From the NCBI RefSeq assembly GCF_003350925.1, contig NZ_KZ857177.1:380689-444688 (forward strand): a DNA stretch of 64,000 nucleotides, given 5' to 3'. The position numbers and the translations under genes are program-made. The notes under the pieces are model-generated. The model saw only the letters and a program-made list of their open reading frames with translations, made no database searches and was not told the origin of the DNA. This document shows positions 18,459 through 26,739 of this stretch, piece after piece (positions within the stretch are counted from its first letter, which is position 1; each line of letters opens with the position of its first letter). This DNA comes from Dyella tabacisoli. GTDB lineage: Bacteria; Pseudomonadota; Gammaproteobacteria; Xanthomonadales; Rhodanobacteraceae.

Positions 18459-18986
18459 TCAGTTCCCTACAAGGTCGAGTTGGACAGTGGCCGAACTGCT
18501 GAGGGTCTCGTGCAATAGCCAGCCGTAGACCACGGCAGTGCCGGGGATAAAGGGGTGGTTGTCGTAATCGAAGGATGTCTGCACAGTCATGCACTGCAGC
18601 GTCGGTGTACTCGGGCAAGCGGTTTCCACGGAGACCGTGATGGGAGCGTAGGTACCGCCTGGCGCCGGCGGGGCAGTGCAATCGGTCGTCTCGCCGGAGA
18701 ACGTCAGCAGCCATTGCATCGCTCTCTGCGCTGCCTGGCATGCATAGGTCTCGCGCTGGGCCTGGGTGCCGTAATGCAGTGCGGCGCGCGCCCCTTCGGC
18801 GGCGGCCAGGGTCAACGATTGTTTGGCCGCGAAAATCAATACGCCGGAAAAAGTGATTAAGAGCAGGGGCAGCATGCCGAACAGGAACACCAGCGCAAAC
18901 TCGATCGCCGCCACACCGCGTTGCCGGCGCACGCTGCGTGCTAGCGAGCGGACATACGAGCGATGTCGGCGGTTTGCGGTGTTCAT
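18459..18986 (-). CDS. tadE: TadE-like pseudopilin
   Basis: 175 residues. After a basic start (residues 6-24) comes the TadE motif RGVAAIEFALVFLFGMLPLL at 23-42, a class III signal-like helix of the type cut by TadV with Glu at +5. The remainder is a periplasmic domain with four cysteines. Pseudopilins of this kind support Flp pilus assembly. The frame is open further upstream to 19439, but ATG 18986 overlaps the tadV stop as ATGA, which decides the start. Confidence 0.85.
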   Translation of the reverse strand: MNTANRRHRSYVRSLARSVRRQRGVAAIEFALVFLFGMLPLLLITFSGVLIFAAKQSLTLAAAEGARAALHYGTQAQRETYACQAAQRAMQWLLTFSGETTDCTAPPAPGGTYAPITVSVETACPSTPTLQCMTVQTSFDYDNHPFIPGTAVVYGWLLHETLSSSATVQLDLVGN

Positions 18987-19543
18987 GGCTTTGGCCAATA
19001 CAACAACGCTGGAACGAACGCCGTCATCAACGCACCGATAGCCAGATAGGCGGCATACGGCAATCCCTGTCGCCCCTGGCGGGCCGATGCGATACGTCGC
19101 CCCAGCGGCGAGGTCGTCCACCAGGTTGGCGTGCCATCCCCTGCGGTCGTGGCCTGGCGCAGCCAGTAACGCGACATCAGTATCGCCATGGCGTGCATGC
19201 CCGCCAGCAGGCTGCCGATGATCCAGATCGGCAGCAATGCTTTGGCGCCGAGCAAAAAGCCCAACGTAGCAAAGAGCTTCACATCGCCGGCGCCCATCCA
19301 GCCGAAGGCGTACATCGGCAAAAACACCGCCAGCCCCAGCAACAGGCCGAACAATGCCGGCCACGGTGGGCCGGCATCGCCCCGCACCCAGCTCATTCCC
19401 ATCCAGCAGGTTCCCAACAGCAGCGCTGCCAACAGGCACACGTTAGGCACTCGCCGCGAATAGAGGTCGCTGGCGATGACGAAGGTGCATAGCAGTACGG
19501 CCAGTGCTGGTAAAGGAGCGGGCATCAGTGGATTTCCATCCAT
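18983..19543 (-). CDS. tadV: TadV/CpaA prepilin peptidase (A24 family)
   Basis: 186 residues with about five or six membrane helices. The two catalytic aspartates of A24A peptidases are visible: ASDLYSRRVPN (Asp25) and the GxGD motif GAGDVKL. Short form without the N-terminal methylase domain, as in other TadV proteins. It should process the Flp pilin and TadE/TadG-type pseudopilins. An internal ATG at 19525 is an alternative start. Confidence 0.9.
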   Translation of the reverse strand: MDGNPLMPAPLPALAVLLCTFVIASDLYSRRVPNVCLLAALLLGTCWMGMSWVRGDAGPPWPALFGLLLGLAVFLPMYAFGWMGAGDVKLFATLGFLLGAKALLPIWIIGSLLAGMHAMAILMSRYWLRQATTAGDGTPTWWTTSPLGRRIASARQGRQGLPYAAYLAIGALMTAFVPALLYWPKP

Positions 19544-19579
19544 AACCCATCAGTTCAAGCACATCGAATTACGGGAGTT

Positions 19580-19619
19580 GGTAACTCATTTGGATCGATT
19601 AAATCGGAATGAGTTATCC
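19580..19619 (-). other. Inverted repeat between flp and tadV
   Basis: TAACTCATT (19582-19590) and AATGAGTTA (19608-19616) form a 9-bp stem flanked by GG/CC, with a 17-base spacer. No U-run follows on the minus strand. It may be an RNA-processing or attenuation structure that keeps pilin mRNA more abundant than the tad mRNA. Confidence 0.35.
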
Positions 19620-19669
19620 CGCCCGAGTCGCTGTGCTATCGGGTTTAGTTAGCGCCTGGAGGCTGAATA

Positions 19670-19688
19670 AAGGTCGCCAGTTGACCTT
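19670..19688 (-). terminator. Weak terminator/attenuator behind the pilin gene
   Basis: On the minus strand AAGGTC-AACTGGC-GACCTT forms a 6-bp stem followed by TATTC, starting about 10 bases after the flp stop codon. A leaky terminator here would give high pilin and lower assembly-protein expression, as is usual for tad loci. Confidence 0.4.
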
Positions 19689-19698
19689 CAGTCAGCGG

Positions 19699-19875
19699 CT
19701 ATATTCCAGTTTTTGTTGTTATATAAGTGAAGAGGGTAGTGAAAAAGGTTGAAAGCTGCGGCCCGACCGTAACCACAATGATGCCTGCCACGATGGCTGC
19801 AAGAATTCCATATTCCAGTGCAGTAATGCCGTCTTCTTCAGTCAGAAACTTGCGAATGGATGTGAACGTATTCAT
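19699..19875 (-). CDS. flp: Flp/Fap-type major pilin
   Basis: A 58-residue gene. The product begins MNTFTSIRKFLTEEDG, then ITALEYGILAAIVAGIIVV. The Flp processing motif G/xxxxEY is exact: cleavage after Gly16, Glu at +5 and Tyr at +6, followed by the hydrophobic helix that polymerises. A strong AAAGGAGG sits 6 bp before the ATG. It is the first gene of the complete tad locus and should encode the structural subunit of an adhesive Flp pilus. Confidence 0.95.
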   Translation of the reverse strand: MNTFTSIRKFLTEEDGITALEYGILAAIVAGIIVVTVGPQLSTFFTTLFTYITTKTGI

Positions 19876-20494
19876 TGCACGCCTCCTTTAAATGAAGCCA
19901 AAGCCTCATGAATTACCTTTGCCTACACATCACCTTCACACCTCTATTTCGAAGGAAATAAAGGGCGTGGCGGTTTGATTCAGAGCTTGCGGTGAGCAGG
20001 CGCAGGACGCCCGTCCAGGCCAGTGCTGAAGCCGGATCAACTGGTTTCAGTGGATTCCAGTGGTGCTGGAATGTATCGGTGGGATAAGCGCAATGCACAG
20101 AAGCGCGGGCTAACGGAGTAGCCTTGCATAAATGCGGCAGCCCGTACTCCGGCCGATGGGCCGTAGTTATTGCGACGTCCATGATGTCCCCCCTGCAACC
20201 GGTAGAACGCATTAATTCTGACCGTTGTTAGGCACAAGTCTCACCTTCCACGTGGTGACACAATGCACAAAAACGGCAATACCGTTCAATATTAAAGTGA
20301 TTTACATCACATTTTCATGTCGCGTATTCTGCTTATACACCTGTTTTGCCGATTATGAGTGTCGGTGAGAGGACGTCTGATATATAAATGTGTTCGCGTG
20401 GGGACGTGTAAGCAAAAAAAGTAGTTACGGCCAGTAGGGACCCGTAGACCCTGTTGAAGGGTGTGCGGACTCGTCGCGCAGGGGGGCTTGGCGC
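19876..20494. other. 619-bp divergent control region of flp/tad and the AraC-type gene
   Basis: No convincing gene. A possible leader hairpin of flp, ATGAAGC/GCCTCAT (19892-19909), lies just before its ribosome site. A minus-strand frame 19913-20182 (89 codons, GGGGGG before its ATG) has no recognisable motif. The part 20255-20345 is AT-richer, carries a CRP-like site, and is the likely promoter area. Confidence 0.6.
20295..20313. promoter_or_regulatory. CRP/Clp-type operator
   Basis: AAGTGATTTACATCACATT matches TGTGA-N6-TCACA at 9 of 10 conserved positions (AGTGA-N6-TCACA, centre 20303.5). A -10-like TATACA lies at 20334-20339, which would place the centre about 41-42 bases before a start near 20345. 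That is the class II activator position for the AraC-type gene. In Xanthomonadales the relevant protein may be the CRP homologue Clp. Confidence 0.6.
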
Positions 20495-21487
20495 ATGATG
20501 GCAGCCAAAAGTGACGGCACTTTGCGAGCATGTAACCTGATTTCCCTTAGCGGGATGCTCAGGATCTGTGAGATGGAAATGGTGTTGTTGGGCTCCAGTG
20601 GCCCAAGGGCTGCCATTGGCTCGCATGCGCTGAACGAGGCGATCTTTTGCAGCGGCGAAATCGATTTCCCCTTCCGCGGGCGCTTTGTATTGCCGGAAGA
20701 CTGGTGCCTGCTTGGCTATATCCACCACACCCCCGCCGGTAGCTGGTGCCATGGCACATCGCTTGGATCGGGCATGGCCTTCACCATCTTGCCCGAGGGC
20801 ATCAGTGAATTCATGTTGTGTGCCGGCAGCCAGATCACCGTGATGCTGATTCCGCTGGAGCAACTGCAACGCAAGCTGGTCGAGCTGGTGCCTCATCAGG
20901 GCGAAATTCCGACACGGCTGCTGTCGCTGTTCAATTTGTCCGATGAGCCATCGGCGCTGAAGCTGCATACGCAGTTCGAACGGATCCGCCAGCACCTGAT
21001 CTTCGATCACCTTCCGGCCGAAGTGCCGCCCTTGCTGGACGAAGATGCGAACGCCTTATTGGAAAGCCATCTGCTGGCGGGCTTGTCCGCATCGGCCGAA
21101 GACCGGCCGCAATGCTCGCGCGGGCGTCGTACTCATTATTTGATCGTGCAGCGCACCGAGCAATTTATGCGCGCCAATATGCGCCATGACATTTACAACA
21201 ATGAAATGTGCAATGCGGCCGGGGTGAGCGAACGTGCGCTGCGCTACGCCTTCGAGGATCTGCTGGGCCTTTCGCCGAACCGCTATCTGTCCATGTTGCG
21301 GCTGTGCACGGCTTGCCGAAGCCTGAGCATGTCCGACGCCAGCCGGCGATCGGTGAAGTCGGTGGCGCTGAGCTGCGGATTTTGGGATCTGTCCCGTTTC
21401 GCCGATCACTATCGGCGCGTGTTCGGCGAGTTGCCCAGGGACACCTTGATGCGGGCGCCGCCTATCGACGCGATGTCGGTTGCCTGA
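20495..21487 (+). CDS. AraC-family transcriptional regulator
   Basis: 330 residues. The C-terminal ~115 residues form the two helix-turn-helix units of AraC/XylS proteins (MCNAAGVSERALRYAFEDLL; LSPNRYLSMLRL; VKSVALSCGFWDLSRFADHY; FGELPRDTL). The N-terminal 200 residues look like an effector domain related to the AraC-binding type of EutR-like regulators; its ligand is not predictable. Divergent to the pilus operon and behind a CRP-like site, so it may control flp/tad. A G-rich GGGGGG precedes the start. Confidence 0.85.
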   Translation: MMAAKSDGTLRACNLISLSGMLRICEMEMVLLGSSGPRAAIGSHALNEAIFCSGEIDFPFRGRFVLPEDWCLLGYIHHTPAGSWCHGTSLGSGMAFTILPEGISEFMLCAGSQITVMLIPLEQLQRKLVELVPHQGEIPTRLLSLFNLSDEPSALKLHTQFERIRQHLIFDHLPAEVPPLLDEDANALLESHLLAGLSASAEDRPQCSRGRRTHYLIVQRTEQFMRANMRHDIYNNEMCNAAGVSERALRYAFEDLLGLSPNRYLSMLRLCTACRSLSMSDASRRSVKSVALSCGFWDLSRFADHYRRVFGELPRDTLMRAPPIDAMSVA

Positions 21488-21503
21488 CCCGGCGCGCTCC
21501 GGG
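21488..21503 (+). terminator. Short GC hairpin after the AraC-type gene
   Basis: CCCGG-CGCGCT-CCGGG directly after the stop codon. The stem is 5 bp and no U-run follows, so the call is weak. The rest of the gap to 21705 holds no recognised feature except the GGAG of the next gene. Confidence 0.3.
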
Positions 21504-21705
21504 CTATGTCCATATAAATGACGGCCAACGCGGTATCGGCGGTCCCTTCGATCCTGGTTTCTGAATGCCCGAAGCATGTCTTCTCAGGCAACCATTTTTT
21601 GGTTGTCGTCATTCAGGTTCGTGCTTCTAGTCTTTTCGTGCAGGCTTGTACTGCCTGCCGCAAAATACGACATGGCTTATTACCTCGAACACCTGGAGAT
21701 CCGGC

Positions 21706-22152
21706 ATGAAACGCGCCCTCATCGCAATTGCATCGTTGTCGATGCTTGCACTTTCGGTCCCTGCCTTGGCCACTCCACTGCAGGGCTTCTCTTCACCGCA
21801 GGACTATGGCCATGACCGCGGCAGAGGCGATGACGATCGCGGCAACGATCATGACCGCGGCCATGGGCACGACAAGGATCGCGGCCACGGCCGGGACGAT
21901 GATGACCGTCGTGGCGAGGATTACGGCCGGCACGACAACGGTCGGCATCGCGGCTGGGACAAGCACTATGAGCGTGGCGAGCGACTGCCGGAGCAGTACC
22001 GGGTCCGCGAGTACTACGTCGACGACTACGCTCGTTACCATCTGCACGAGCCGCGCCGCGGTTATCGTTGGGTTCGCGGCGACAACGATGGCGAGTTCGT
22101 GCTGATCGCCATCACCACCGGTGTCATTGTCGAAATACTCAACGGTCGGTAA
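21706..22152 (+). CDS. RcnB-like exported protein with Asp/His/Arg-rich linker
   Basis: 148 residues. A signal peptide (KRALIAIASLSMLALSVPAL) is followed by a region at ~35-95 made almost only of Asp, Arg, His and Gly. The C-terminus matches the RcnB family (YYVDDYARYHLHEPRRGYRW, then GEFVLIAITTGVI). RcnB in E. coli is a periplasmic factor in nickel/cobalt homeostasis; metal binding here is suggested by the Asp/His repeats but not shown. ATG 21706 is chosen because GGAG lies 8 bp upstream and it starts a clean signal peptide. Confidence 0.75.
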   Translation: MKRALIAIASLSMLALSVPALATPLQGFSSPQDYGHDRGRGDDDRGNDHDRGHGHDKDRGHGRDDDDRRGEDYGRHDNGRHRGWDKHYERGERLPEQYRVREYYVDDYARYHLHEPRRGYRWVRGDNDGEFVLIAITTGVIVEILNGR

Positions 22153-22202
22153 AAAAAGCTGCCCCTGCGACGAGGCGGCGTTGGTTAAAGTGAGCGTTGG
22201 GG

Positions 22203-22235
22203 CGTAGGTTGGGGTGAGCAAAGCGAACCCCAACG
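22203..22235. repeat. REP-like palindrome
   Basis: CGTAGGTTGGGGTGAGC followed by AAAGCGAACCCCAACG: the GTTGGGGT and ACCCCAAC arms form a hairpin with a short GAGCAAAGCGA loop. The same unit occurs again at 22862-22893. Confidence 0.75.
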
Positions 22236-22471
22236 TTGCGCTACGTTGGTATCACCGCGTTCAAACTAACCTACGTAAGCGCATGTGAATCAACGCCGTG
22301 CGATGTTGGGTATCACCGCGTTCAAACTAACCTACGTAAGCGCAAGCGAATCAACGTTGCGCTACGTTGGTATCACCGCGTTCAAGCTAACCTACGTAAG
22401 CGCAAGCGAACCAACGCCGCGCGACGTTGGGTATCACTGCGTTCAACCCAACCTACGTGAGCAGCGCTGAT
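22231..22471. repeat. Four tandem 60-61-bp repeats
   Basis: Units start at 22231, 22291, 22352 and 22412. Consensus begins CAACGTTGCGCTACGTTGGT and continues with ATCACCGCGTTCAAACTAAC and CTACGTAAGCGCAAGCGAAT. The units differ by a few bases each (for example CAACGCCG instead of CAACGTTG). There is no variable spacer, so this is not CRISPR. The sequence is related to the neighbouring REP-like palindromes. The rest of the gap 22153-22520 holds no gene. Confidence 0.85.
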
Positions 22472-22520
22472 CTGGCTGCCTTGGCTTGTCCAAACGCAAT
22501 GACCGGGTCACCGATTTCTC

Positions 22521-22865
22521 ATGAATGACACTTCCCCCATTGGCCCGGCGACGGCTGATCCAAGTACGCTTTTCGAAGGCTTCATGGCTGCTGTCGGCAT
22601 CAGTGCCGTATTGGTCGTGATCTACGGGTCCGTGCTGGCTGGCGGCCTTATGGCGCACAGCCTCGCGGCGATTTTCTTGTGGCTTCTACCGTTGTTGATT
22701 CTTGCGGTGGTGCTCAAGCTACGTGCGCTGGCAAAGCGTGGGCGACAGCGCGCGTTCAATAGTTTTGCCGTCACCATGACCGCTATATGGGTCCCGCTGA
22801 TCGCCATGTTTGCCTGGATCATGCACGACATCGCCACGCATGGATTAGGCGTCATGCGGTTGTAG
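22521..22865 (+). CDS. Small membrane protein, unknown function
   Basis: 114 residues with three predicted membrane helices (approx. 20-42, 46-66 and 84-104) and a basic cytoplasmic loop KLRALAKRGRQRA. I do not recognise a family. It is an isolated gene lying between two clusters of REP-like repeats, and its stop codon TAG (22863-22865) is formed by the first bases of the downstream repeat. No obvious Shine-Dalgarno sequence is visible, which lowers confidence. Confidence 0.55.
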   Translation: MNDTSPIGPATADPSTLFEGFMAAVGISAVLVVIYGSVLAGGLMAHSLAAIFLWLLPLLILAVVLKLRALAKRGRQRAFNSFAVTMTAIWVPLIAMFAWIMHDIATHGLGVMRL

Positions 22866-23011
22866 GTTGGGGTGAGCAAAGCGAACCCCAACGTGGCGCT
22901 ACGTAGGGGTTCGCTTCATTCAACCTAACTTATATAAGCGCAAGCGAACCGACGCCGCGCGATGTTGGGTATCACTGCGTGCAACCCAACCTACGTGAGT
23001 ACAAGCGAACT
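22862..23011. repeat. Second REP-like/tandem repeat cluster
   Basis: Starts with the GTAGGTTGGGGTGAGC palindrome (22862-22893), then a degenerate half unit and one further unit similar to the 60-bp repeats (GATGTTGGGTATCACTGCGT, then CAACCCAACCTACGTGAG). Located between the small membrane protein gene and the 3' end of the convergent ftsK-type gene. Confidence 0.75.
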
Positions 23012-23039
23012 TTAGCGCCGCGCCTACGCCATTTTGCGA

Positions 23040-25202
23040 TCACATTGCATCGGAGGGGCCGGGCGCTAGTACCTCGCGCACGCCATTGGTGCCCATCGCC
23101 GAAACCAGTCCGGCAGCCTCCATGCTCTCGACCAGTCGCGCGGCTCGGTTGTAGCCGATGCGGAACTGTCGTTGCACAAACGAGATCGACGCGCGTCGGC
23201 TGCGCAGCACGAAGACGACCGCCTCGTCGTAGAGCGGATCGAGTTCGGCATCGACGGCTTCCTCGCCGAAAAGGTCGGCTGCTTCGGATGGCGGGCCGGC
23301 GAGAATTTCCTCGCGGTAATCCGGCGCGCCGTATTGCTTGAGGTGAGCGACGACACGATGCACTTCCTCGTCGGCGACGAAGGCGCCGTGCACGCGCTGG
23401 GGGTAGCCGGTGCCCGGCGGCAAGAACAGCATGTCGCCCTGGCCGAGCAGGGATTCCGCGCCCATCTGGTCGAGAATGGTGCGCGAGTCGATTTTCGAGG
23501 ACACCTGAAAGGCGACGCGGGTGGGAATATTCGCCTTGATAAGGCCGGTGATGACATCGACCGAAGGGCGCTGGGTGGCAAGAATCAAATGAATGCCGGC
23601 GGCGCGCGCTTTCTGCGCCAAACGGGCGATCAGTTCTTCGATCTTCTTGCCGGCGACCATCATCAGATCGGCCAGCTCGTCGATCAGCACCACGATCAGC
23701 GGCAAGGTGTCGAGCAGCTCAGGCGTTTCGACATGGATGGGGAAGGGATTAAGCAGCGGCGTGCCGGCAGCGCGGGCGTCGCGGATCTTCTGGTTGTAAC
23801 CGGCGAGGTTGCGTACCCGCAGCTCCGACATCAGCCGATAGCGGTTTTCCATCTCAGCCACGCACCAGTTAAGCGCGTTGGCGGCAAGCTTCATATCGGT
23901 GACGACAGGCGCGAGCAGATGCGGAATACCCTCATAGACCGAGAGTTCAAGCATCTTCGGGTCGATCATAATCATCCGTACTTCTTCGGGCGTGGCCCGA
24001 TATAGCAGCGAGAGAATCATGGCGTTGATCGCCACCGACTTGCCCGATCCGGTAGTGCCGGCGACCAGCATATGCGGCGCACGGGCGAGGTCGGTGACTA
24101 CCGGCTCGCCAGTAATGTCCTTGCCCATCGCCAATGCCAGCGGGGAGTCGTGGTGACGGTAGGCGTCGGAGCGGAAGATGTCGGCCAGGCCAATCATCTG
24201 CCGCCGTTCGTTGGGTAGCTCCAGGCCCATACAGGTCTTGCCGGGAATGGTCTCGACCACGCGAATCGAGGTGCGGCCGAGGCCGCGGGCAAGATCCTTC
24301 ATCAGCGCGACGATCTGGTTGCCGCGCACGCCGACAGCGGGTTCCACCTCGTAGCGCGTAATGACCGGACCGGCGGACGCGCCGACCACCGACACCGGCA
24401 CCTTGAACTCGCGCAAGCGCTGTTCGATCAACTCGCCGGTTTCGGCCAGTGATTCGGCCGGTTCCAGGTCGACTATCTCCGACATCGTCGCGAGCAAGTC
24501 CAGTGGCGGCAAATCGATCGACTTGCGTCGGGCCGGGGCAGCCACCGGAATCAATGCTGCCGTATGGCTTGGAGTCGCCAGTACCGCAGGTATAACCGGT
24601 TCGTCGTCGTTGGACGCGCTGAGCAGTACGGCCGGCATGGCAGCTATCGGCGGCGCGGGTCGTTCCACTCGCGCGGCAGCCGGCGTTGCCGTCGGCAAGG
24701 CAGGGGCAGGCGGCGTGCGCTGGGGAAAGGCAATCAGTACGGGATCGGCATCGGTCGGTATGTGAGCTTCGATCGGTTGCGATTGCGATTGCGGCTGCGG
24801 TGTTGGCACCGGCGGTGCACGGTCGGTGCTGGCGTCGGACATGCCGCTCAACGCGCGGACGATGCCGGCCGTCGAGGTCGCTGGCGGACGCATCCGGGTG
24901 CTCATCGGCGCGTCCCCAGCGGCCGGCAGTTGCCTTGGCGGTGCCGGGCGATGCGATCGCCATGGCTCGGTAGTCATGCTTTCAGCGGCTGTGCGCCTGT
25001 CCGCTACGGCTGGGCTGCGTTGAATCGGCTCCGCTGCGCTACGCGCGGCCCTTGCCTTACTTGCATGGGTCCGCCGCGCCTGTGCGGACAAGCGATCCGT
25101 TCTGCGCGTATTACGCCCGCGACCGCGTCGGGAGCGTTGCCAATAGGAGAACATGAACCAAAGAGCCGACAGAACAAGCGCGGCGAAAACTAACATATAC
25201 AT
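23040..25202 (-). CDS. Short FtsK/SpoIIIE-type DNA translocase
   Basis: 720 residues. Unlike division FtsK (four helices, usually >750 residues) it has only one N-terminal membrane helix (residues 2-20), then a basic segment and a Pro/Ala-rich linker (~50-235). The motor follows: Walker A GTTGSGKS (382-389), Walker B LIVVLIDE (502-509), [12 protein letters not shown] and [11 protein letters not shown]. The C-terminal gamma winged helix (~655-715) carries [20 protein letters not shown], so it probably reads KOPS-like sequences and activates XerCD at dif. It could be the main chromosome translocase or a second FtsK. The start lacks a clear ribosome site. Confidence 0.88.
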   Translation of the reverse strand: MYMLVFAALVLSALWFMFSYWQRSRRGRGRNTRRTDRLSAQARRTHASKARAARSAAEPIQRSPAVADRRTAAESMTTEPWRSHRPAPPRQLPAAGDAPMSTRMRPPATSTAGIVRALSGMSDASTDRAPPVPTPQPQSQSQPIEAHIPTDADPVLIAFPQRTPPAPALPTATPAAARVERPAPPIAAMPAVLLSASNDDEPVIPAVLATPSHTAALIPVAAPARRKSIDLPPLDLLATMSEIVDLEPAESLAETGELIEQRLREFKVPVSVVGASAGPVITRYEVEPAVGVRGNQIVALMKDLARGLGRTSIRVVETIPGKTCMGLELPNERRQMIGLADIFRSDAYRHHDSPLALAMGKDITGEPVVTDLARAPHMLVAGTTGSGKSVAINAMILSLLYRATPEEVRMIMIDPKMLELSVYEGIPHLLAPVVTDMKLAANALNWCVAEMENRYRLMSELRVRNLAGYNQKIRDARAAGTPLLNPFPIHVETPELLDTLPLIVVLIDELADLMMVAGKKIEELIARLAQKARAAGIHLILATQRPSVDVITGLIKANIPTRVAFQVSSKIDSRTILDQMGAESLLGQGDMLFLPPGTGYPQRVHGAFVADEEVHRVVAHLKQYGAPDYREEILAGPPSEAADLFGEEAVDAELDPLYDEAVVFVLRSRRASISFVQRQFRIGYNRAARLVESMEAAGLVSAMGTNGVREVLAPGPSDAM

Positions 25203-25277
25203 GTGTGATTACGAGGCCGGGTCATTCGAGGCAACTGCGAATCTTAACGCATGCGGCTGCCAGCTCCGAATCGGCGG

Positions 25278-25312
25278 CCAGGGATGCGCTGAATAGGTCA
25301 GCGCATCCCTGG
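25278..25312. terminator. Strong hairpin between ridA-like and ftsK-type genes
   Basis: CCAGGGATGCGCTGA (25278-25292) and TCAGCGCATCCCTGG (25298-25312) form a perfect 15-bp stem with a 5-base loop, six bases after the end of the minus-strand RidA-type gene. No U-run follows. Likely 3' end or attenuation structure. Confidence 0.6.
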
Positions 25313-25317
25313 AGACA

Positions 25318-25815
25318 TTACGGCCGAACGGCGATCACCTCGATTTCGACACGAAAGCCTGGATTGCCCAGCGCCGCTATCTGGAAGGCCGAGCGTGCCG
25401 GCAGGTTGGGTTGTTCCTTGGTGCCGAAGAACTGCGTATAGCCCGCCATGAAACCGGCGAAATCCATGTGCCCGCCGTGGCTCTCGTCGCCCACCAGGAA
25501 GACCTGCATCTTTACGACGTCGCGCATGCTCATGTGCATGCTCTTGAGCTGTTTCTCGATGGAGGTCAGCACACCGATGGTTTGTGTCTTGGTGTCGCCG
25601 TAGGCAGCGACGGAATCCTTGGCTGCCTTGGGCTCGACTACCGGCGGCACGTTGCCGCTGACATAGACCGTAGCTTTGCCGGCCGGTACTTCCACTGCCG
25701 CTGAAATGGGGAAGTCGCTGTCGGGAATTTTGTAACGCACCACGTCCTGCGCGGACGCTCCGAGCGAAGCCGCAAGCAACAGCACGGACATGATGGCGCA
25801 GACGATCTTTCGCAT
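25318..25815 (-). CDS. Exported RidA (YjgF/YER057c) family protein
   Basis: 165 residues: a signal peptide (residues ~1-22, ending ASAQ) followed by a RidA-like domain (VYVSGNVPP, TQTIGVLTSIEKQLKSMHMS, MRDVVKMQVFLVGD, PARSAFQIAAL, VEIEVIAV). Cytosolic RidA deaminates reactive imines. The secreted variants are less understood, and the catalytic Arg of RidA seems to be in the PARSAFQIA segment. Single gene; ends before a strong hairpin. Confidence 0.85.
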   Translation of the reverse strand: MRKIVCAIMSVLLLAASLGASAQDVVRYKIPDSDFPISAAVEVPAGKATVYVSGNVPPVVEPKAAKDSVAAYGDTKTQTIGVLTSIEKQLKSMHMSMRDVVKMQVFLVGDESHGGHMDFAGFMAGYTQFFGTKEQPNLPARSAFQIAALGNPGFRVEIEVIAVRP

Positions 25816-26739
25816 GAGCAGATTCCTTGGCTTGTCAGTGGGCGTAAGAGACTTTGAACAGACTCTTGGGGAGCGGCTTTATCGCATCAGCGATGGGCTG
25901 GACGCAATCTTCCTCACGTTGATGCGGCTGACTTGTCGTTCGGTGCTACAGGCTTTGGTGGGCCAGTTTTGTTGTGGATCGCGGCGGCGAGGTGGACATC
26001 GAGAGCGGATCGTTTATTGGAAGTGGTTTGCGCTGATTGAATCGGAAACATGCATTACCAGATATATATGGAATAGCGGCAATGATTTTCTTTCACGTGA
26101 ATTTCATCTCAATGGGTATGTAATTAAAGTAATGTCTGCGTAGCAGACGGCGGTAGCTGCGTAAATTATTTCGACGCAATTAATATAATAAAATAGTAAA
26201 TGGAGTTTATTTATCGACGATGCAACAGGTGACTATCTGAATGACTGGCTGAATGACGGTGGCTGCAAAGAGCAGTAACGTAGTCATTAGATGACGTAAT
26301 GTAATGAGATTATTTGAAAAATAGTCCATTTATGAAAATGAATGCATAAACCGATTTACATTAGCTCTTGGATAAGCTACGGTACTTTGACAAGAGCGGG
26401 CGACGGCAGTGCAAGGGCAGATAGTCCATTAATGATGCGACTATCCCCCTACACTCAGTAAACACATACGTTGCGGCAATATCTTGCCCTTGTACGTCGG
26501 AGCATCTACCGGGGGCGGTCGAGGTGCTAAATCCGGCGAGCCATTGACTCGAGCTGCAACAGCCCCGTCACGGTAACGTGATTATGTCGAAATATTTAGT
26601 GCTTTTAAGTCTCTTCGTATCAGGCATGCACATGCAATGTGAGGTGTGCCTGGTCGGAAGGTGGGACGTCATGACGCAGTTGATCCAGTTTTTTGGTCGG
26701 TAACTTTTCGCAAGTAACCCCAGAGCAGGAGTAACTAAC
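25816..26739. other. 924-bp AT-rich leader region of the eCIS locus
   Basis: From about 26030 to 26700 the sequence is clearly more AT-rich than its surroundings. It contains two copies of TAGTCCATTWATGA exactly 100 bp apart (26322-26335, 26422-26435), an inverted repeat (listed), and a 39-codon frame at 26584-26703 with a hydrophobic start (MSKYLVLLSLFVSG) but a weak ribosome site. No confident gene. It probably holds the promoter(s) of the contractile-injection operon. Confidence 0.6.
26420..26445. promoter_or_regulatory. Inverted repeat, possible operator
   Basis: GATAGTC and GACTATC are perfect 7-bp arms separated by 12 bp. The left arm overlaps the second copy of the TAGTCCATTWATGA direct repeat. 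The combination of inverted and direct repeats in a promoter-sized region suggests a regulator binding site for the eCIS operon. Confidence 0.4.

Noticed and set aside
18987-19439. N-terminal extension of the tadE frame to 19439
   Set aside because: The extension overlaps the well-supported tadV gene in another frame; the ATGA junction at 18983-18986 gives the proper start.
19913-20212. Minus-strand frame of up to 99 codons upstream of flp
   Set aside because: GGGGGG precedes an internal ATG at 20182, but the sequence has no recognisable motif and lies in a probable control region; kept only as a remark in the intergenic entry.
22231-22471. Tandem 60-bp repeats as a CRISPR array
   Set aside because: Units are contiguous with no variable spacers of constant length and no cas genes nearby.
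25790-26143. Plus-strand frame of 117 codons overlapping the RidA-type gene start
   Set aside because: Begins inside the antisense strand of a clear gene, has no ribosome site and runs into AT-rich intergenic DNA.
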